The notes under the pieces are model-generated. The model made no database searches. It was given only the letters and a program-made list of their open reading frames with translations, and had not been told where the DNA came from. Below are positions 18,627 to 27,613 of a DNA stretch of 64,000 bases, in pieces. The position numbers were made by a program, and so were the translations under genes. Origin of the DNA: Labilibaculum sp041595635 (GTDB lineage Bacteria; Bacteroidota; Bacteroidia; Bacteroidales; Marinifilaceae); assembly GCF_041595635.1 (NCBI RefSeq), contig NZ_JBFHJW010000008.1, positions 1 to 64,000 on the forward strand, given 5' to 3'. The first letter of the stretch is position 1; each line of letters starts with the position of its first letter.

Positions 18627-21176
18627 ATGGAAGTACAAGAGAAGAAGCAACAGGAGAAAGAAATGAACGAAACTTTTAACCAAGAAGAGGCCTTTCAGGC
18701 ATCATTTCAATATTTCAACGGTGATGAGTTAGCAGCGCGTGTTTGGTTAAATAAATATGCACTGAAAGATTCTTATGGAAATATTTATGAAAAGACCCCG
18801 GATGACATGCACCGACGTATTGCAAAAGAAATTGCAAGAGTCGAAAAAAATTATCCAAATCCACTTAGTGAAGATGAAATCTTTGCAGTTTTAAAAGATT
18901 TTAAATACATCGTACCGCAAGGAAGTCCAATGTCGGGAATTGGAAATAAGTTCCAGGTTGCCTCTTTGTCGAATTGTTTTGTGATTGGAAATGATGGCGA
19001 TTCTGATTCTTATGGCGGAATTATGAAGATCGATCAGGAACAAGTGCAATTAATGAAACGTCGTGGTGGTGTTGGACATGATCTTTCTCATATTCGTCCG
19101 AAAGGTTCTCCTGTAAAAAATTCGGCTCTTACATCAACTGGTATTGTTCCTTTTATGGAGCGATACTCCAATTCAACTCGCGAAGTTGCTCAAGATGGTC
19201 GTAGAGGTGCTTTAATGTTAAGTGTTTCGGTTCGTCATCCTGATTCGGAAGAATTCATTGATGCCAAAATGGAGCAAGGCAAAGTAACTGGAGCTAATGT
19301 TTCGGTAAAAATGCACGATGAGTTTATGAAAGCAGTTGTTGATGGAACTGAATTTACTCAGCAATATCCAATCAATTCCAAGAATCCTACTTATAGTAAG
19401 AGTATTGATGCTGGAAAACTTTGGGATAAGATTGTTCATAATGCATGGAAATCGGCTGAACCAGGAATTTTATTCTGGGATACTATCGAAAGAGAGTCCG
19501 TTCCTGATTGTTATGCTGATCTAGGTTATAAAACTGTTTCAACAAATCCTTGTGGCGAAATTCCATTGTGTCCTTACGACAGTTGTCGTTTGTTGGCGAT
19601 AAATTTATATAGTTACGTTGAAAATCCATTTTCGAAAGACGCTAAATTCAATTTCGAATTGTTTCGCGAACATGTAATTATGGCTCAAAGAATGATGGAT
19701 GATATCATTGATTTGGAGTTGGAGAAAATTGATGCCATTCTTGATAAAATTGATGCCGATCCCGAAGATGCTGAGATAAAACGTGTAGAGCGTAATCTTT
19801 GGACAAACATACGCGAAAAAGCCGAAGAAGGAAGAAGAACAGGAGTTGGTATTACGGCTGAAGGTGATATGCTTGCGGCCTTAAATCTTCGTTATGGAAC
19901 TGATGAGGCTATTGATTTTTCGGTAGAAGTTCATAAAACAATCGCATTGGAAGCCTATCGTTCTTCTGTGTTTATGGCAAAAGATAGAGGTGCTTTTAAA
20001 ATTTACGATACAAAACGTGAAAGTAAAAATCCATTTGTTTTGCGATTGAAAGAAGCGGATGAAAGTCTTTACAAAGAAATGGAGAAATATGGTCGACGTA
20101 ATATCGCTTGTTTAACCATTGCTCCAACAGGTACTACTAGTTTGATGACTCAAACGACTTCAGGAATAGAGCCTGTATTTATGCCTGTTTACAAAAGAAG
20201 ACGAAAAGTAAATCCTAACGATAAGGATGTTCGTGTTGATTTTGTTGATGAAGTTGGAGATAGCTGGGAAGAATTTGTAGTATTCCACCACAAGTTTGTG
20301 ACTTGGATGGAAGCGAATGGGATTGATGCAGCTCAGCACTTTACCAATGAGGAAGTGGAAGAGTTGGTGAAAAAATCACCTTACTATAAGGCCACTTCGA
20401 ATGATGTTGATTGGTTGAAAAAGGTTCGTATGCAAGGGAAAGTTCAGAAGTGGGTAGATCACTCCATTAGTGTTACGGTGAACCTGCCAAATGATGTGCC
20501 TGAATCTCTTGTTGGCGAATTGTATATTGAAGCTTGGAAAAGTGGTTGTAAAGGATGTACAGTGTATCGTGATGGTTCTCGTTCTGGTGTTTTAATTTCA
20601 AATGATGCCAAGGAAGAAGATAAAGGAGTGCCAAAAAAACGTCCTGCAGAATTAGAGGCTGAGGTTGTTCGATTCCAAAACAACAAGGAGAAATGGATTG
20701 CTTTTATTGGTTTATATAATGGTCAGCCTTACGAAGTATTTACTGGTATTGTGGACGATGATGAAGGAATTCTACTTCCAAAATCGGTAAGCAACGGCTT
20801 AATTATAAAAAGAAAAGAAGAAGATGGTAGTTCTCGTTACGATTTTCAGTATTGCAACAAAAGAGGCTTTAAAACTACTTTCGAAGGACTATCCTATAAG
20901 TTTGATAAAGAATTTTGGAATTATGCAAAATTAATATCCGGAGTTCTTCGCCATGGAATGCCAATTGAACAAGTGGTTAATTTGGTGGCTGGCCTGCAGT
21001 TGGATAGCGAAAATATCAATACCTGGAAGAATGGTGTAGAGCGAGCTCTTAAAAAATACATTCCAAACGGAACAAAAGCTAAAGGGGCAATATGCACAAG
21101 CTGTGGATCTGAACACATTATTTATCAAGAAGGATGCCTGATTTGTCAATCATGTGGAACTTCAAAATGTGGCTAA
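18627..21176 (+). CDS. nrdJ: Adenosylcobalamin-dependent (class II) ribonucleotide reductase
   Basis: Reduces ribonucleotides to deoxyribonucleotides using adenosylcobalamin to generate a thiyl radical, with or without oxygen. Seen: the first redox cysteine in SLSNCFVIGND (near residue 116), NPCGEIPLCPYDSCRL with the radical-bearing Cys near residue 311, the phosphate-binding APTGTTSLM, and a C-terminal zinc-ribbon/redox tail with CTSCG, CLICQSCG and CG at the last residues. The 849-aa single chain is typical of NrdJ. An ATG at residue 13 (18663), preceded by a purine-rich stretch, is an alternative start. No nrdB-type subunit is nearby. Confidence 0.93.
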   Translation: MEVQEKKQQEKEMNETFNQEEAFQASFQYFNGDELAARVWLNKYALKDSYGNIYEKTPDDMHRRIAKEIARVEKNYPNPLSEDEIFAVLKDFKYIVPQGSPMSGIGNKFQVASLSNCFVIGNDGDSDSYGGIMKIDQEQVQLMKRRGGVGHDLSHIRPKGSPVKNSALTSTGIVPFMERYSNSTREVAQDGRRGALMLSVSVRHPDSEEFIDAKMEQGKVTGANVSVKMHDEFMKAVVDGTEFTQQYPINSKNPTYSKSIDAGKLWDKIVHNAWKSAEPGILFWDTIERESVPDCYADLGYKTVSTNPCGEIPLCPYDSCRLLAINLYSYVENPFSKDAKFNFELFREHVIMAQRMMDDIIDLELEKIDAILDKIDADPEDAEIKRVERNLWTNIREKAEEGRRTGVGITAEGDMLAALNLRYGTDEAIDFSVEVHKTIALEAYRSSVFMAKDRGAFKIYDTKRESKNPFVLRLKEADESLYKEMEKYGRRNIACLTIAPTGTTSLMTQTTSGIEPVFMPVYKRRRKVNPNDKDVRVDFVDEVGDSWEEFVVFHHKFVTWMEANGIDAAQHFTNEEVEELVKKSPYYKATSNDVDWLKKVRMQGKVQKWVDHSISVTVNLPNDVPESLVGELYIEAWKSGCKGCTVYRDGSRSGVLISNDAKEEDKGVPKKRPAELEAEVVRFQNNKEKWIAFIGLYNGQPYEVFTGIVDDDEGILLPKSVSNGLIIKRKEEDGSSRYDFQYCNKRGFKTTFEGLSYKFDKEFWNYAKLISGVLRHGMPIEQVVNLVAGLQLDSENINTWKNGVERALKKYIPNGTKAKGAICTSCGSEHIIYQEGCLICQSCGTSKCG

Positions 21177-21201
21177 AAGGGATATGTTACATATTTAAAA
21201 C

Positions 21202-21232
21202 AGGGGAACTTCAACTGAAGTTCCCCTTGTTA
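21202..21232 (+). terminator. Rho-independent terminator after nrdJ
   Basis: A 12-bp perfect stem (AGGGGAACTTCA / TGAAGTTCCCCT) with a tight loop, then TTGTTATTT. Its symmetry allows it to act in both directions. Confidence 0.8.
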
Positions 21233-21401
21233 TTTAAAGGTAGTTTATATTGTAAACTTACATGCTTACTCTGAATAGTAACGTAATTACCTATATTCTT
21301 GTATGAATCGTACAGATCTTTCGGGTTTCTTTTTCATGTTACTAATAATTAAATTACCTTAGAGTTCAAATTACTTGTAGGACGAAAATATTGATTATTT
21401 A

Positions 21402-21791
21402 ATGAATCTTTCATCAAATTATAATTGGGAAGGAAAAGTATTACTAGTAGCGGAAGATGAGGATTTTAACTTTATTTTTCTCGAGGAAATACTAATGGAT
21501 ACGCACGCGAAGATCATTCGTGCTAAAGATGGACAAGAAGCAGTCCATTTAATTCAATCTGCTCCCCAAATGGATTTGGTTTTAATGGACATGCAAATGC
21601 CAATTATGAATGGTTACGATGCAACTAGGGAGATTAAAAAGATCAATAAAAATATTCCTATTATCGCTCAAACGGCTTATCACTATGGTGAAGCTTACGA
21701 AGAGATTATTGCCGCAGGTTGTGATGATTTTGTTTCCAAACCAATTGATATTTGCAGTTTAAAGGAGATGATCAATAGATACTTATTTTAA
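21402..21791 (+). CDS. Single-domain response regulator (CheY-like)
   Basis: A stand-alone receiver domain of 129 aa. The acidic pocket is E18/D19, the phosphoacceptor D63 lies in LVLMDMQMPIMNG, the switch T91 in AQTAYH, and K113 in SKPIDI. There is no output domain. This type usually relays phosphate from hybrid histidine kinases or acts by protein-protein contact. No kinase gene adjoins it, so its partner is unknown. Confidence 0.88.
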   Translation: MNLSSNYNWEGKVLLVAEDEDFNFIFLEEILMDTHAKIIRAKDGQEAVHLIQSAPQMDLVLMDMQMPIMNGYDATREIKKINKNIPIIAQTAYHYGEAYEEIIAAGCDDFVSKPIDICSLKEMINRYLF

Positions 21792-21835
21792 GTTTATTTT
21801 GGTTTTTACGCCGCTCTTTTTTTCTTCTTATTTCT

Positions 21836-21843
21836 TATCTTTG
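21836..21843 (+). promoter_or_regulatory. Candidate -7 box for gltX
   Basis: TATCTTTG exactly matches TAnnTTTG and lies 24 bases before the gltX ATG. Its position overlaps an in-frame upstream GTG (21843), which argues for the ATG at 21867 as the true start. The -33 element is not evident at normal spacing. Confidence 0.5.
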
Positions 21844-21866
21844 TGGCCAAATTAAAGGATATAACA

Positions 21867-23399
21867 ATGAACGATAAGAAAGTAAGAGTTCGATTTGCTC
21901 CCAGTCCTACGGGACCTCTTCATATGGGAGGCGTTAGAACAGCCCTTTTCAACTATTTATTTGCAAGAAGACATAATGGTGAATTCCTGCTTCGTATCGA
22001 GGATACAGATCAAACAAGATATGTACCAGGTGCCGAAGATTATATCGCCGAGGCGTTAAAATGGTGTGGTATTCAGATTGATGAAGGAGCTACTGTTGGT
22101 GGTGAATTTGGACCTTATCGTCAGTCAGAGCGAAAGCCAATGTATCGCAAATATGCCGATCAGTTGATTGCTTCGGGAAATGCTTATTATGCTTTTGATA
22201 CTCCCGAAGAACTGGACGCAATTCGCAGTCAGTACGAAGAGGAGAAAAAAACTTTCACCTACAATTATGCATCCCGGGAAAATTTAAATAATTCTTTGGC
22301 TTTAGCGGCCGATGTGGTAAAAGCCAAAATTGAGGCTGGAGATCATTATGTGGTTCGTTTTAAAATGCCGGTAGGGGAAGAATTGCATTTAGAGGATGAG
22401 ATTCGTGGTCATGTGGTGTTTAATACTTCTGCTCTGGATGACAAGGTGTTGTTCAAATCAGATGGAATGCCAACTTATCATCTTGCCAATGTGGTAGACG
22501 ATTACTTAATGAAAATTTCACATGTAATTCGCGGTGAGGAATGGTTGCCTTCAATGCCATTGCATGTGCTTTTATATCGATCTTTTGGTTGGGAAGCCGA
22601 TATGCCAAAATTTGCCCATTTGCCTTTGATTCTTAAACCTGTTGGAAAAGGAAAATTAAGCAAACGTGATGGCGATAAATTAGGATTTCCAGTGTTCCCA
22701 TTGGAATGGACCGATCCTAAATCAAAAGAGATTGCTTCGGGCTATCGTGAAGGTGGATATTTTCCAGAAGCTTTTGTAAATATGCTGGCCTTTTTAGGTT
22801 GGAATCCAGGAACCGAACAAGAAATTTTTTCGATGGAAGAACTTTCTCAGTCATTTTCTTTGGAGCGTGTAGGAAAATCGGGTTCTAAATTTGATCCTGA
22901 AAAAACAAAATGGTTCAATCATCAATACTTAATTAAAAAGTCGGATGAAGAAATTGGAGCTTTGTTTGCCGAACAGGTATTAAAATCAAAAGGCATTCAG
23001 GCCGATTCAACAATTGTAAACCGCGTTTGTGGCATGGTGAAGGATCGTGTGCGTTTTGTGTCGGAACTATGGGATCAACTTAACTTCTTTTTCGAATCAC
23101 CGAAAGAATTCGATGCCAAAGCTGCAAAAAAAGGATGGAAAGAAGATACACCTGTTTTGATGCTTGAATTGATTGATATTTTGAAAGGAATTGAAGATTT
23201 TACTTCGGCAAATTCGGAAGAAATTGTGAAGGAATGGATTACTGCCAAGGAAATTGGTTTTGGAAAAGTAATGAACCCATTTCGTTTGGCCATAGTAGGA
23301 GCTGGTAAAGGTCCTCATATGTTCGATATTATCGAAATATTAGGAAAAGAAGAGACCTTAGCGCGTTTGAATTACGCCATGGAGAATATTAAAAAATAA
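21867..23399 (+). CDS. gltX: Glutamyl-tRNA synthetase
   Basis: Class I aminoacyl-tRNA synthetase. The HIGH-type motif reads PSPTGPLHMGG (residues 13-22) and the KMSKS-type motif KGKLSKRDG lies near residue 263. Length from the ATG at 21867 is 510 aa; an in-frame GTG 24 bases upstream lies inside the probable promoter and is rejected. Since glnS is also present, the enzyme is likely discriminating for tRNA-Glu. It is convergent with glnS, separated by two hairpin terminators. Confidence 0.95.
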   Translation: MNDKKVRVRFAPSPTGPLHMGGVRTALFNYLFARRHNGEFLLRIEDTDQTRYVPGAEDYIAEALKWCGIQIDEGATVGGEFGPYRQSERKPMYRKYADQLIASGNAYYAFDTPEELDAIRSQYEEEKKTFTYNYASRENLNNSLALAADVVKAKIEAGDHYVVRFKMPVGEELHLEDEIRGHVVFNTSALDDKVLFKSDGMPTYHLANVVDDYLMKISHVIRGEEWLPSMPLHVLLYRSFGWEADMPKFAHLPLILKPVGKGKLSKRDGDKLGFPVFPLEWTDPKSKEIASGYREGGYFPEAFVNMLAFLGWNPGTEQEIFSMEELSQSFSLERVGKSGSKFDPEKTKWFNHQYLIKKSDEEIGALFAEQVLKSKGIQADSTIVNRVCGMVKDRVRFVSELWDQLNFFFESPKEFDAKAAKKGWKEDTPVLMLELIDILKGIEDFTSANSEEIVKEWITAKEIGFGKVMNPFRLAIVGAGKGPHMFDIIEILGKEETLARLNYAMENIKK

Positions 23400-23425
23400 G
23401 TAAGAAATCTATTCTTACCATTGCG

Positions 23426-23454
23426 ACCACTTCCTTTTAGGGAGTGGTTTTTTA
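23426..23454 (+). terminator. Rho-independent terminator after gltX
   Basis: The stem ACCACTTCC / GGGAGTGGT includes one G-T pair, the loop has five bases, and the run TTTTTT follows. Confidence 0.75.
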
Positions 23455-23490
23455 TATCTTATTTTTAACTATCTAGTTTCTGGTCCCCAA

Positions 23491-23520
23491 AAAAAGGCTC
23501 CCCGAAAAGGCAGCCTTTTT
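23491..23520 (-). terminator. Terminator between glnS and gltX, serves glnS
   Basis: A 9-bp stem AAAAAGGCT / AGCCTTTTT around a 12-base loop. A-tracts and T-tracts on both sides make it usable in either direction. It lies just past the glnS stop codon. Confidence 0.7.
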
Positions 23521-23545
23521 ATATTCAGATAGCTGAAAGCTAATT

Positions 23546-25255
23546 TTAGTTTTTCTTTTTAGACCATGAATCTTTCAAAGAAACAGTACGGTTGAAAATT
23601 AATTTTTCGGATGTAGTGTCCTTGTCAACAGAGAAATAGCCCAGTCGTGTAAACTGAAAACTTTCTTCTGCCTTGGCATCTTTTAGGCTAGGCTCTACAT
23701 AGCATTCGGTAAGAATGTTTAAAGAGTCTGGATTTAAGAATTCTTTGAAATCAACATCTTTTTGAGCATCAGGAGCTTCGTGGTTAAACAAGCGGTCGTA
23801 AATACGAACTTCAGCTTTTGCTGCATGCTTTACTGAAACCCAGTGAAGTGTTCCTTTTACTTTTCGTTTGCTCTCTTCCGAGCCGCTTCCACTTTTTGAT
23901 TTCGGATCGTAAGTACAATGAATTTCGGTGATGTTACCATCTTCATCTTTAACAGCTTTTTCGCACATAACAATGTAAGCTGCTTTAAGACGAACCTCGC
24001 GTCCTGGAGTCATTCTAAAGAATTTGCGTGGTGCATCTTCCATAAAATCATCACGTTCGATATACAATTCACGTGAGAATGGAATTTCTCTGCTTCCAGC
24101 ATTTTCATCCTCAGGATTGTTATCAATGTTCAACATTTCTTCCTGATTTTCAGGGTAATTGTTGATGATTAGTTTTACGGGATTTAAAACGCCCATTACA
24201 CGTGTGGCTGTTTTATTTAAATCTTCACGTACACAATGCTCTAAAAGCGAATAATCGATCACATTGTTTCGTTTTGCAACTCCAATAGTATCTGCAAAGT
24301 GACGAATAGAAGCCGGTGTAAAACCTCTTCGGCGTAAGCCAGAAACGGTTGGCATACGTGGATCGTCCCAGCCATTAACATGATGGTCTTTTACCAATTC
24401 AAGTAATTTACGCTTACTCATTACGGTATAGCTCAAGTTTAAACGAGCAAACTCGCGCTGTTTTGGTTTGTAGTCAGTCTCGGTAAGATTAGTCACAAAC
24501 CATTCGTATAACGGACGATGAACCTCAAATTCTAAAGTACAGATAGAATGGGTAATGCCTTCGATGTAATCCGATTCTCCATGTGCATAGTCGTACATAG
24601 GGTAAATGCACCAGGCATCGCCAGTACGATGATGAGATGCATGCATAATACGATACATTAAAGGATCGCGCATGTGCATGTTTGGCGAAGCCATATCTAT
24701 CTTCGCACGAAGAACTTTTTCTCCATCTTTAAATTCACCAGCACGCATGCGAGTAAATAAATCCAAATTTTCTTCGATGCTCCGGTTGCGGAATGGACTT
24801 TCGGTTCCAGGAACGGTAGGTGTTCCTTTCTGATCAGCAATAACTGCTGCCGATTGGTCGTCGACATAAGCTTTGCCATCTTTAATTAATTTTACAGCCC
24901 AATCGTATAGTTGTTCAAAATAATCTGATGTAAAGTGAGGATCGCCTTCCCATGAGAAGCCTAACCATTTAATATCTTCCATAATGGAATCTACATATTC
25001 AGTATCTTCTTTTACAGGATTGGTATCGTCGAAACGTAGGTTGCATTTTCCCTGGTACTGTTGGGCAAGGCTAAAGTTTAGGCATATCGACTTGGCGTGT
25101 CCGATGTGTAAGTACCCATTTGGTTCTGGAGGGAATCGTGTGTGTACTCTACCATCATTCACATTGTTTTTCAGATCTTCTTCGATGATCTGCTGGATAA
25201 AATTAAGAGATTTACTTTCGTTACCATTCTCTTCTTTTACATTTTTGTTATCCAT
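23546..25255 (-). CDS. glnS: Glutaminyl-tRNA synthetase
   Basis: Class Ic synthetase that charges tRNA-Gln directly. HIGH motif: RFPPEPNGYLHIGHAKS. KMSKS-type: YTVMSKRKL. Also DDTNP and the family motif GWDDPRMPTVSGLRRRG. The C-terminal anticodon-binding beta barrels are complete. I chose MDNKN at 25255 (569 aa); an ATG eight codons upstream (25279) is possible but falls close to the leader hairpin. The leader carries a T-arm-like hairpin. Confidence 0.93.
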   Translation of the reverse strand: MDNKNVKEENGNESKSLNFIQQIIEEDLKNNVNDGRVHTRFPPEPNGYLHIGHAKSICLNFSLAQQYQGKCNLRFDDTNPVKEDTEYVDSIMEDIKWLGFSWEGDPHFTSDYFEQLYDWAVKLIKDGKAYVDDQSAAVIADQKGTPTVPGTESPFRNRSIEENLDLFTRMRAGEFKDGEKVLRAKIDMASPNMHMRDPLMYRIMHASHHRTGDAWCIYPMYDYAHGESDYIEGITHSICTLEFEVHRPLYEWFVTNLTETDYKPKQREFARLNLSYTVMSKRKLLELVKDHHVNGWDDPRMPTVSGLRRRGFTPASIRHFADTIGVAKRNNVIDYSLLEHCVREDLNKTATRVMGVLNPVKLIINNYPENQEEMLNIDNNPEDENAGSREIPFSRELYIERDDFMEDAPRKFFRMTPGREVRLKAAYIVMCEKAVKDEDGNITEIHCTYDPKSKSGSGSEESKRKVKGTLHWVSVKHAAKAEVRIYDRLFNHEAPDAQKDVDFKEFLNPDSLNILTECYVEPSLKDAKAEESFQFTRLGYFSVDKDTTSEKLIFNRTVSLKDSWSKKKN

Positions 25256-25290
25256 ACTATTCAATTTAAAATGATACATGTATTTGCCTG

Positions 25291-25308
25291 GGATTCGAAC
25301 ACGAATCC
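25291..25308 (-). promoter_or_regulatory. Leader hairpin upstream of glnS resembling a tRNA T-arm
   Basis: On the minus strand GGATTCG-TGTT-CGAATCC forms a perfect 7-bp hairpin ending in the tRNA-like string GTTCGAATCC. It lies 36 bases before the chosen glnS ATG. A second small inverted repeat (TTTCGA / TCGAAA) lies ~25 bases further upstream. Both would be within the transcript if the candidate -7 box at 25341-25348 is used. Function is inferred only. Confidence 0.45.
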
Positions 25309-25340
25309 TGCCTTGCTTTTCGAATCGAAATGCGTATCGA

Positions 25341-25348
25341 CAAATTTA
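25341..25348 (-). promoter_or_regulatory. Candidate -7 box for glnS
   Basis: Minus-strand TAAATTTG fits TAnnTTTG. It would give a leader of roughly 80 bases. No good -33 element is visible. Confidence 0.35.
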
Positions 25349-25453
25349 CAATAATTTGTATTATCGATTAGCTTTAGAAACGAAAAACAAAAGTAGAGAA
25401 ATTCCCTTAATATTACTTCGCTATGTTTCCTTTAAGAGTGAAAAAAGTGCAAT

Positions 25454-25484
25454 TTTGTATTGGTTATTTAATCTCTTACTTTCG
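25454..25484 (+). promoter_or_regulatory. Promoter of folB
   Basis: TTTG (25454-25457), 19-base spacer, TACTTTCG (25477-25484). This is one mismatch from the Bacteroidota consensus TTTG-N19-TAnnTTTG. It lies 27 bases before the folB ATG. Confidence 0.6.
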
Positions 25485-25510
25485 TCAAAGAATATCTGAA
25501 GATAAAAAAG

Positions 25511-25861
25511 ATGGGAATTATTGAATTAGAGGGCATGGAATTTTATGCCTATCATGGGTGTTTTAAGGAAGAACAAATTGTAGGAAACAAGTTTACTGTG
25601 TATGTTCGAATGGAATACGTTGCCGAAAAAGCAGCTAAATCGGATTCTATTGGTGATGCTTTAAATTATCAACGTGCTTACGAAATGATTAAAGAGCAAT
25701 TGCAAATTAAATCTCATTTGCTCGAACATGTTTGTGAAAGAATTTTGGATGTTTTGTATCAAAATTTCCCAGAATTAGTGCATGCAAAGGTAAAAGTATC
25801 GAAAATGAACCCTCCTATGGGTGGACAAATTGAAAAAGTCAGTCTGACTTTGTCTCGCTAA
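25511..25861 (+). CDS. folB: Dihydroneopterin aldolase
   Basis: Folate-pathway enzyme converting 7,8-dihydroneopterin to 6-hydroxymethyl-dihydropterin and glycolaldehyde. The 116-aa length, the opening IELEGMEFYAYHGCFKEEQ with the substrate-binding Glu, and the catalytic Lys in VSKMNPPMGGQ near the C-terminus identify the family. It stands alone with its own promoter, between glnS (divergent) and tRNA-Cys. Confidence 0.92.
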   Translation: MGIIELEGMEFYAYHGCFKEEQIVGNKFTVYVRMEYVAEKAAKSDSIGDALNYQRAYEMIKEQLQIKSHLLEHVCERILDVLYQNFPELVHAKVKVSKMNPPMGGQIEKVSLTLSR

Positions 25862-25924
25862 TGTTTTGATTAGGTTTATTTTGGAATATTTCTGCAAATT
25901 TTTTATTACAATTTTTGGAAAAAA

Positions 25925-25957
25925 TTTGCAGGAGTAAAACAGAATTACATATCTTTG
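25925..25957 (+). promoter_or_regulatory. Promoter of tRNA-Cys
   Basis: TTTG (25925-25928), 21-base spacer, TATCTTTG (25950-25957), then the tRNA starts 21 bases later. Both boxes match the Bacteroidota consensus. Confidence 0.65.
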
Positions 25958-25978
25958 CAACGCCTTTACGGTAGATAG

Positions 25979-26049
25979 GGTCTCTTGGCCGAGTGGCTAG
26001 GCACCGGTCTGCAAAACCGTCTACGGCGGTTCGAATCCGCCAGAGACCT
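25979..26049 (+). tRNA. tRNA-Cys (GCA)
   Basis: 71-base cloverleaf. The acceptor stem GGTCTCT pairs with AGAGACC; the D-arm region is GGCCGAGTGGCTAGGC; the anticodon loop CTGCAAA has anticodon GCA; the T-arm is GGCGG-TTCGAAT-CCGCC. CCA is not encoded. Its last 14 bases form part of the left attachment repeat of the integrated element downstream, and the gene remains complete after integration. Confidence 0.95.
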
Positions 26050-26052
26050 CTA
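26036..26052 (+). repeat. attL: 17-bp direct repeat at the tRNA-Cys 3' end
   Basis: TCCGCCAGAGACCTCTA covers the 3' part of the T-arm, the acceptor stem, the discriminator base and three further bases. It is identical to 31875-31891. Confidence 0.9.
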
Positions 26053-26084
26053 GACTATTAATTTAGTTTTATTTAAACCAACTT

Positions 26085-26114
26085 AAAACCTCCTATTTAT
26101 AGGGGGTTTTGTTG
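26085..26114 (+). terminator. Terminator after tRNA-Cys, inside the left end of the element
   Basis: The stem AAAACCTCCTAT / ATAGGGGGTTTT has one T-G pair and is followed by GTTGTTTT. It probably ends the tRNA transcript in the integrated state. Confidence 0.65.
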
Positions 26115-26150
26115 TTTTAAGTAGTAAGGTAGATAAAAGAAAGTAAGACT

Positions 26151-26184
26151 AAATCAATTTTATTCCGCCCCCGATTCCGCCCCC
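26151..26184 (+). repeat. Inner 34-bp direct repeat, left copy
   Basis: It contains two tandem copies of the 12-mer ATTCCGCCCCCG (last base of the second differs), preceded by AAATCAATTT. It matches 31781-31814 at 32 of 34 positions. The C-rich sequence stands out in AT-rich surroundings; it may be an integrase arm-type site. Confidence 0.8.
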
Positions 26185-26231
26185 TGATAAAAAATGATTA
26201 AATTTAAGTGTTCAAACTTAAATCTTTTATC

Positions 26232-27578
26232 ATGGCTGTATCAGTTACTTTCCGATTAAGAGACCCACAAACAAAGGTTACCAAAGCCAAACAGCAAGAA
26301 ACGCCCGTTATAATGTTTTTTAGTTATGGCTATTGTGAGAACAATAAGCAAGGCAAACAAACATACAAGCCCCTTAAATATCCTACTGGTTTAAAAATAA
26401 AGCCTTGCTATTGGAACAAGGAGACCCACCGAGCATTACAGAAAAGACAAATAGACTATCAAAACATTAATGATTTACTGGATATCATTGAGAATATTGC
26501 AAAGAAAGTACATCGTAGTTTATTAATTGATGACATTCAACCAAAACCCGATGAGCTTAAAAAAGCAATTGATATAGAGCGAGGCTTAATAAAAGAAGAA
26601 ACAGCCGAAACCCTAAATTCATACATTGAAAGATACATTAAGGAAGCAGAGGAAGGAACAAGGCTTTATTTCCACAATGGCAAAGAAGGAAAATACACTT
26701 ACGGAACGGTAAAGAGTTATAAAACGTTTCAGGTTCAATTTGATTTGTATCAGAAAGACCGTAAAACGAAGACTGATTTTGACGACATTACTTTAAATTG
26801 GTACGAAGATTTTAAAGGCTTTCTTTATTCAAAAGATTACACGAAAAACAGTGTAGGAAAGAGCATAAAACACCTTAAAACCATCATGAGAAGTGCAAAA
26901 GATGAGGATTTACATACAAACTTAGATTTCACTAAAAAGAAATTTCAAGTCGGCAAAGAACAGGTTTATAATATCTATTTGCATGAAGAAGAAATAAATA
27001 GAATTTCTCAATTAGATTTATCAGGAAAGCGAAATTGGGAACTAGCTAGAGATTTATGGTTGATGTGTTACCATACGGCTCAATCTGTTGTTGATGTTTT
27101 AAATCTATCTAAAGCCAATTTAACCACCTTAAATAATGGTGCTAAAGCATTGAGTTTTTCAAGACAAAAAACAGGTGTGAAAGTGCTTGTACCAATAACC
27201 GCACAATTAGAAACACTCCTGAATAAATACGATTGGAAAGCCCCCACAATAACCGAGCAGAAAACAAATAAATACATTAAGGATATTGCTAGGCATTTGG
27301 GCTTTCTTGAAATAGTGCAAATTGAAAAGACTATTGGAGGAAGAAAAACGAAAAAGAACTTCGCAAAATGTGATCTAGTTATGTGCCATACTGCAAGGCG
27401 TTCAGCATGTACCAACATGTATAACGCAAAGATTCCGCCTTTCGATATTATGAAGATATCAGGACATAAAACAGAATCAGAGTTTTTTGCCTACATAAAA
27501 ACCACCAAAGAGGAAGCAGCCGAAAGACTAAGCGAACACCCATTTTTTAACCAACCAGTATTGAAGGTTGCTAAGTAA
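26232..27578 (+). CDS. int: Tyrosine recombinase / integrase with substituted box I arginine
   Basis: Bacteroidota-type tyrosine integrase of 448 aa. It has an N-terminal arm-binding domain (residues ~1-100), a SAM-like core-binding domain (~120-230) and a C-terminal catalytic domain. Box II is intact: HTARR (H386, R389), GHK (H412) and the nucleophile in FFAYIK (Y421). Box I, normally TGxRxSD, reads TAQSVVD, so the first catalytic arginine appears as Ser285. I chose the ATG at 26232 (MAVSVTF), the usual opening, over the upstream one at 26208. It lies next to attL and is transcribed into the element. Confidence 0.88.
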   Translation: MAVSVTFRLRDPQTKVTKAKQQETPVIMFFSYGYCENNKQGKQTYKPLKYPTGLKIKPCYWNKETHRALQKRQIDYQNINDLLDIIENIAKKVHRSLLIDDIQPKPDELKKAIDIERGLIKEETAETLNSYIERYIKEAEEGTRLYFHNGKEGKYTYGTVKSYKTFQVQFDLYQKDRKTKTDFDDITLNWYEDFKGFLYSKDYTKNSVGKSIKHLKTIMRSAKDEDLHTNLDFTKKKFQVGKEQVYNIYLHEEEINRISQLDLSGKRNWELARDLWLMCYHTAQSVVDVLNLSKANLTTLNNGAKALSFSRQKTGVKVLVPITAQLETLLNKYDWKAPTITEQKTNKYIKDIARHLGFLEIVQIEKTIGGRKTKKNFAKCDLVMCHTARRSACTNMYNAKIPPFDIMKISGHKTESEFFAYIKTTKEEAAERLSEHPFFNQPVLKVAK

Positions 27579-27613
27579 TCTTTCAAAAAAAATAGTTTCA
27601 ATATTTAAGCATA

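Noticed and set aside
25278..25370. Possible tRNA gene or tRNA remnant upstream of glnS
   Set aside because: Only a T-arm-like string is present. No matching acceptor stem, D-arm or anticodon arm can be folded around it, so I treat it as a leader hairpin.
26208..26231. Upstream ATG for the integrase
   Set aside because: It adds eight atypical residues. The ATG at 26232 gives the usual N-terminus of the family.
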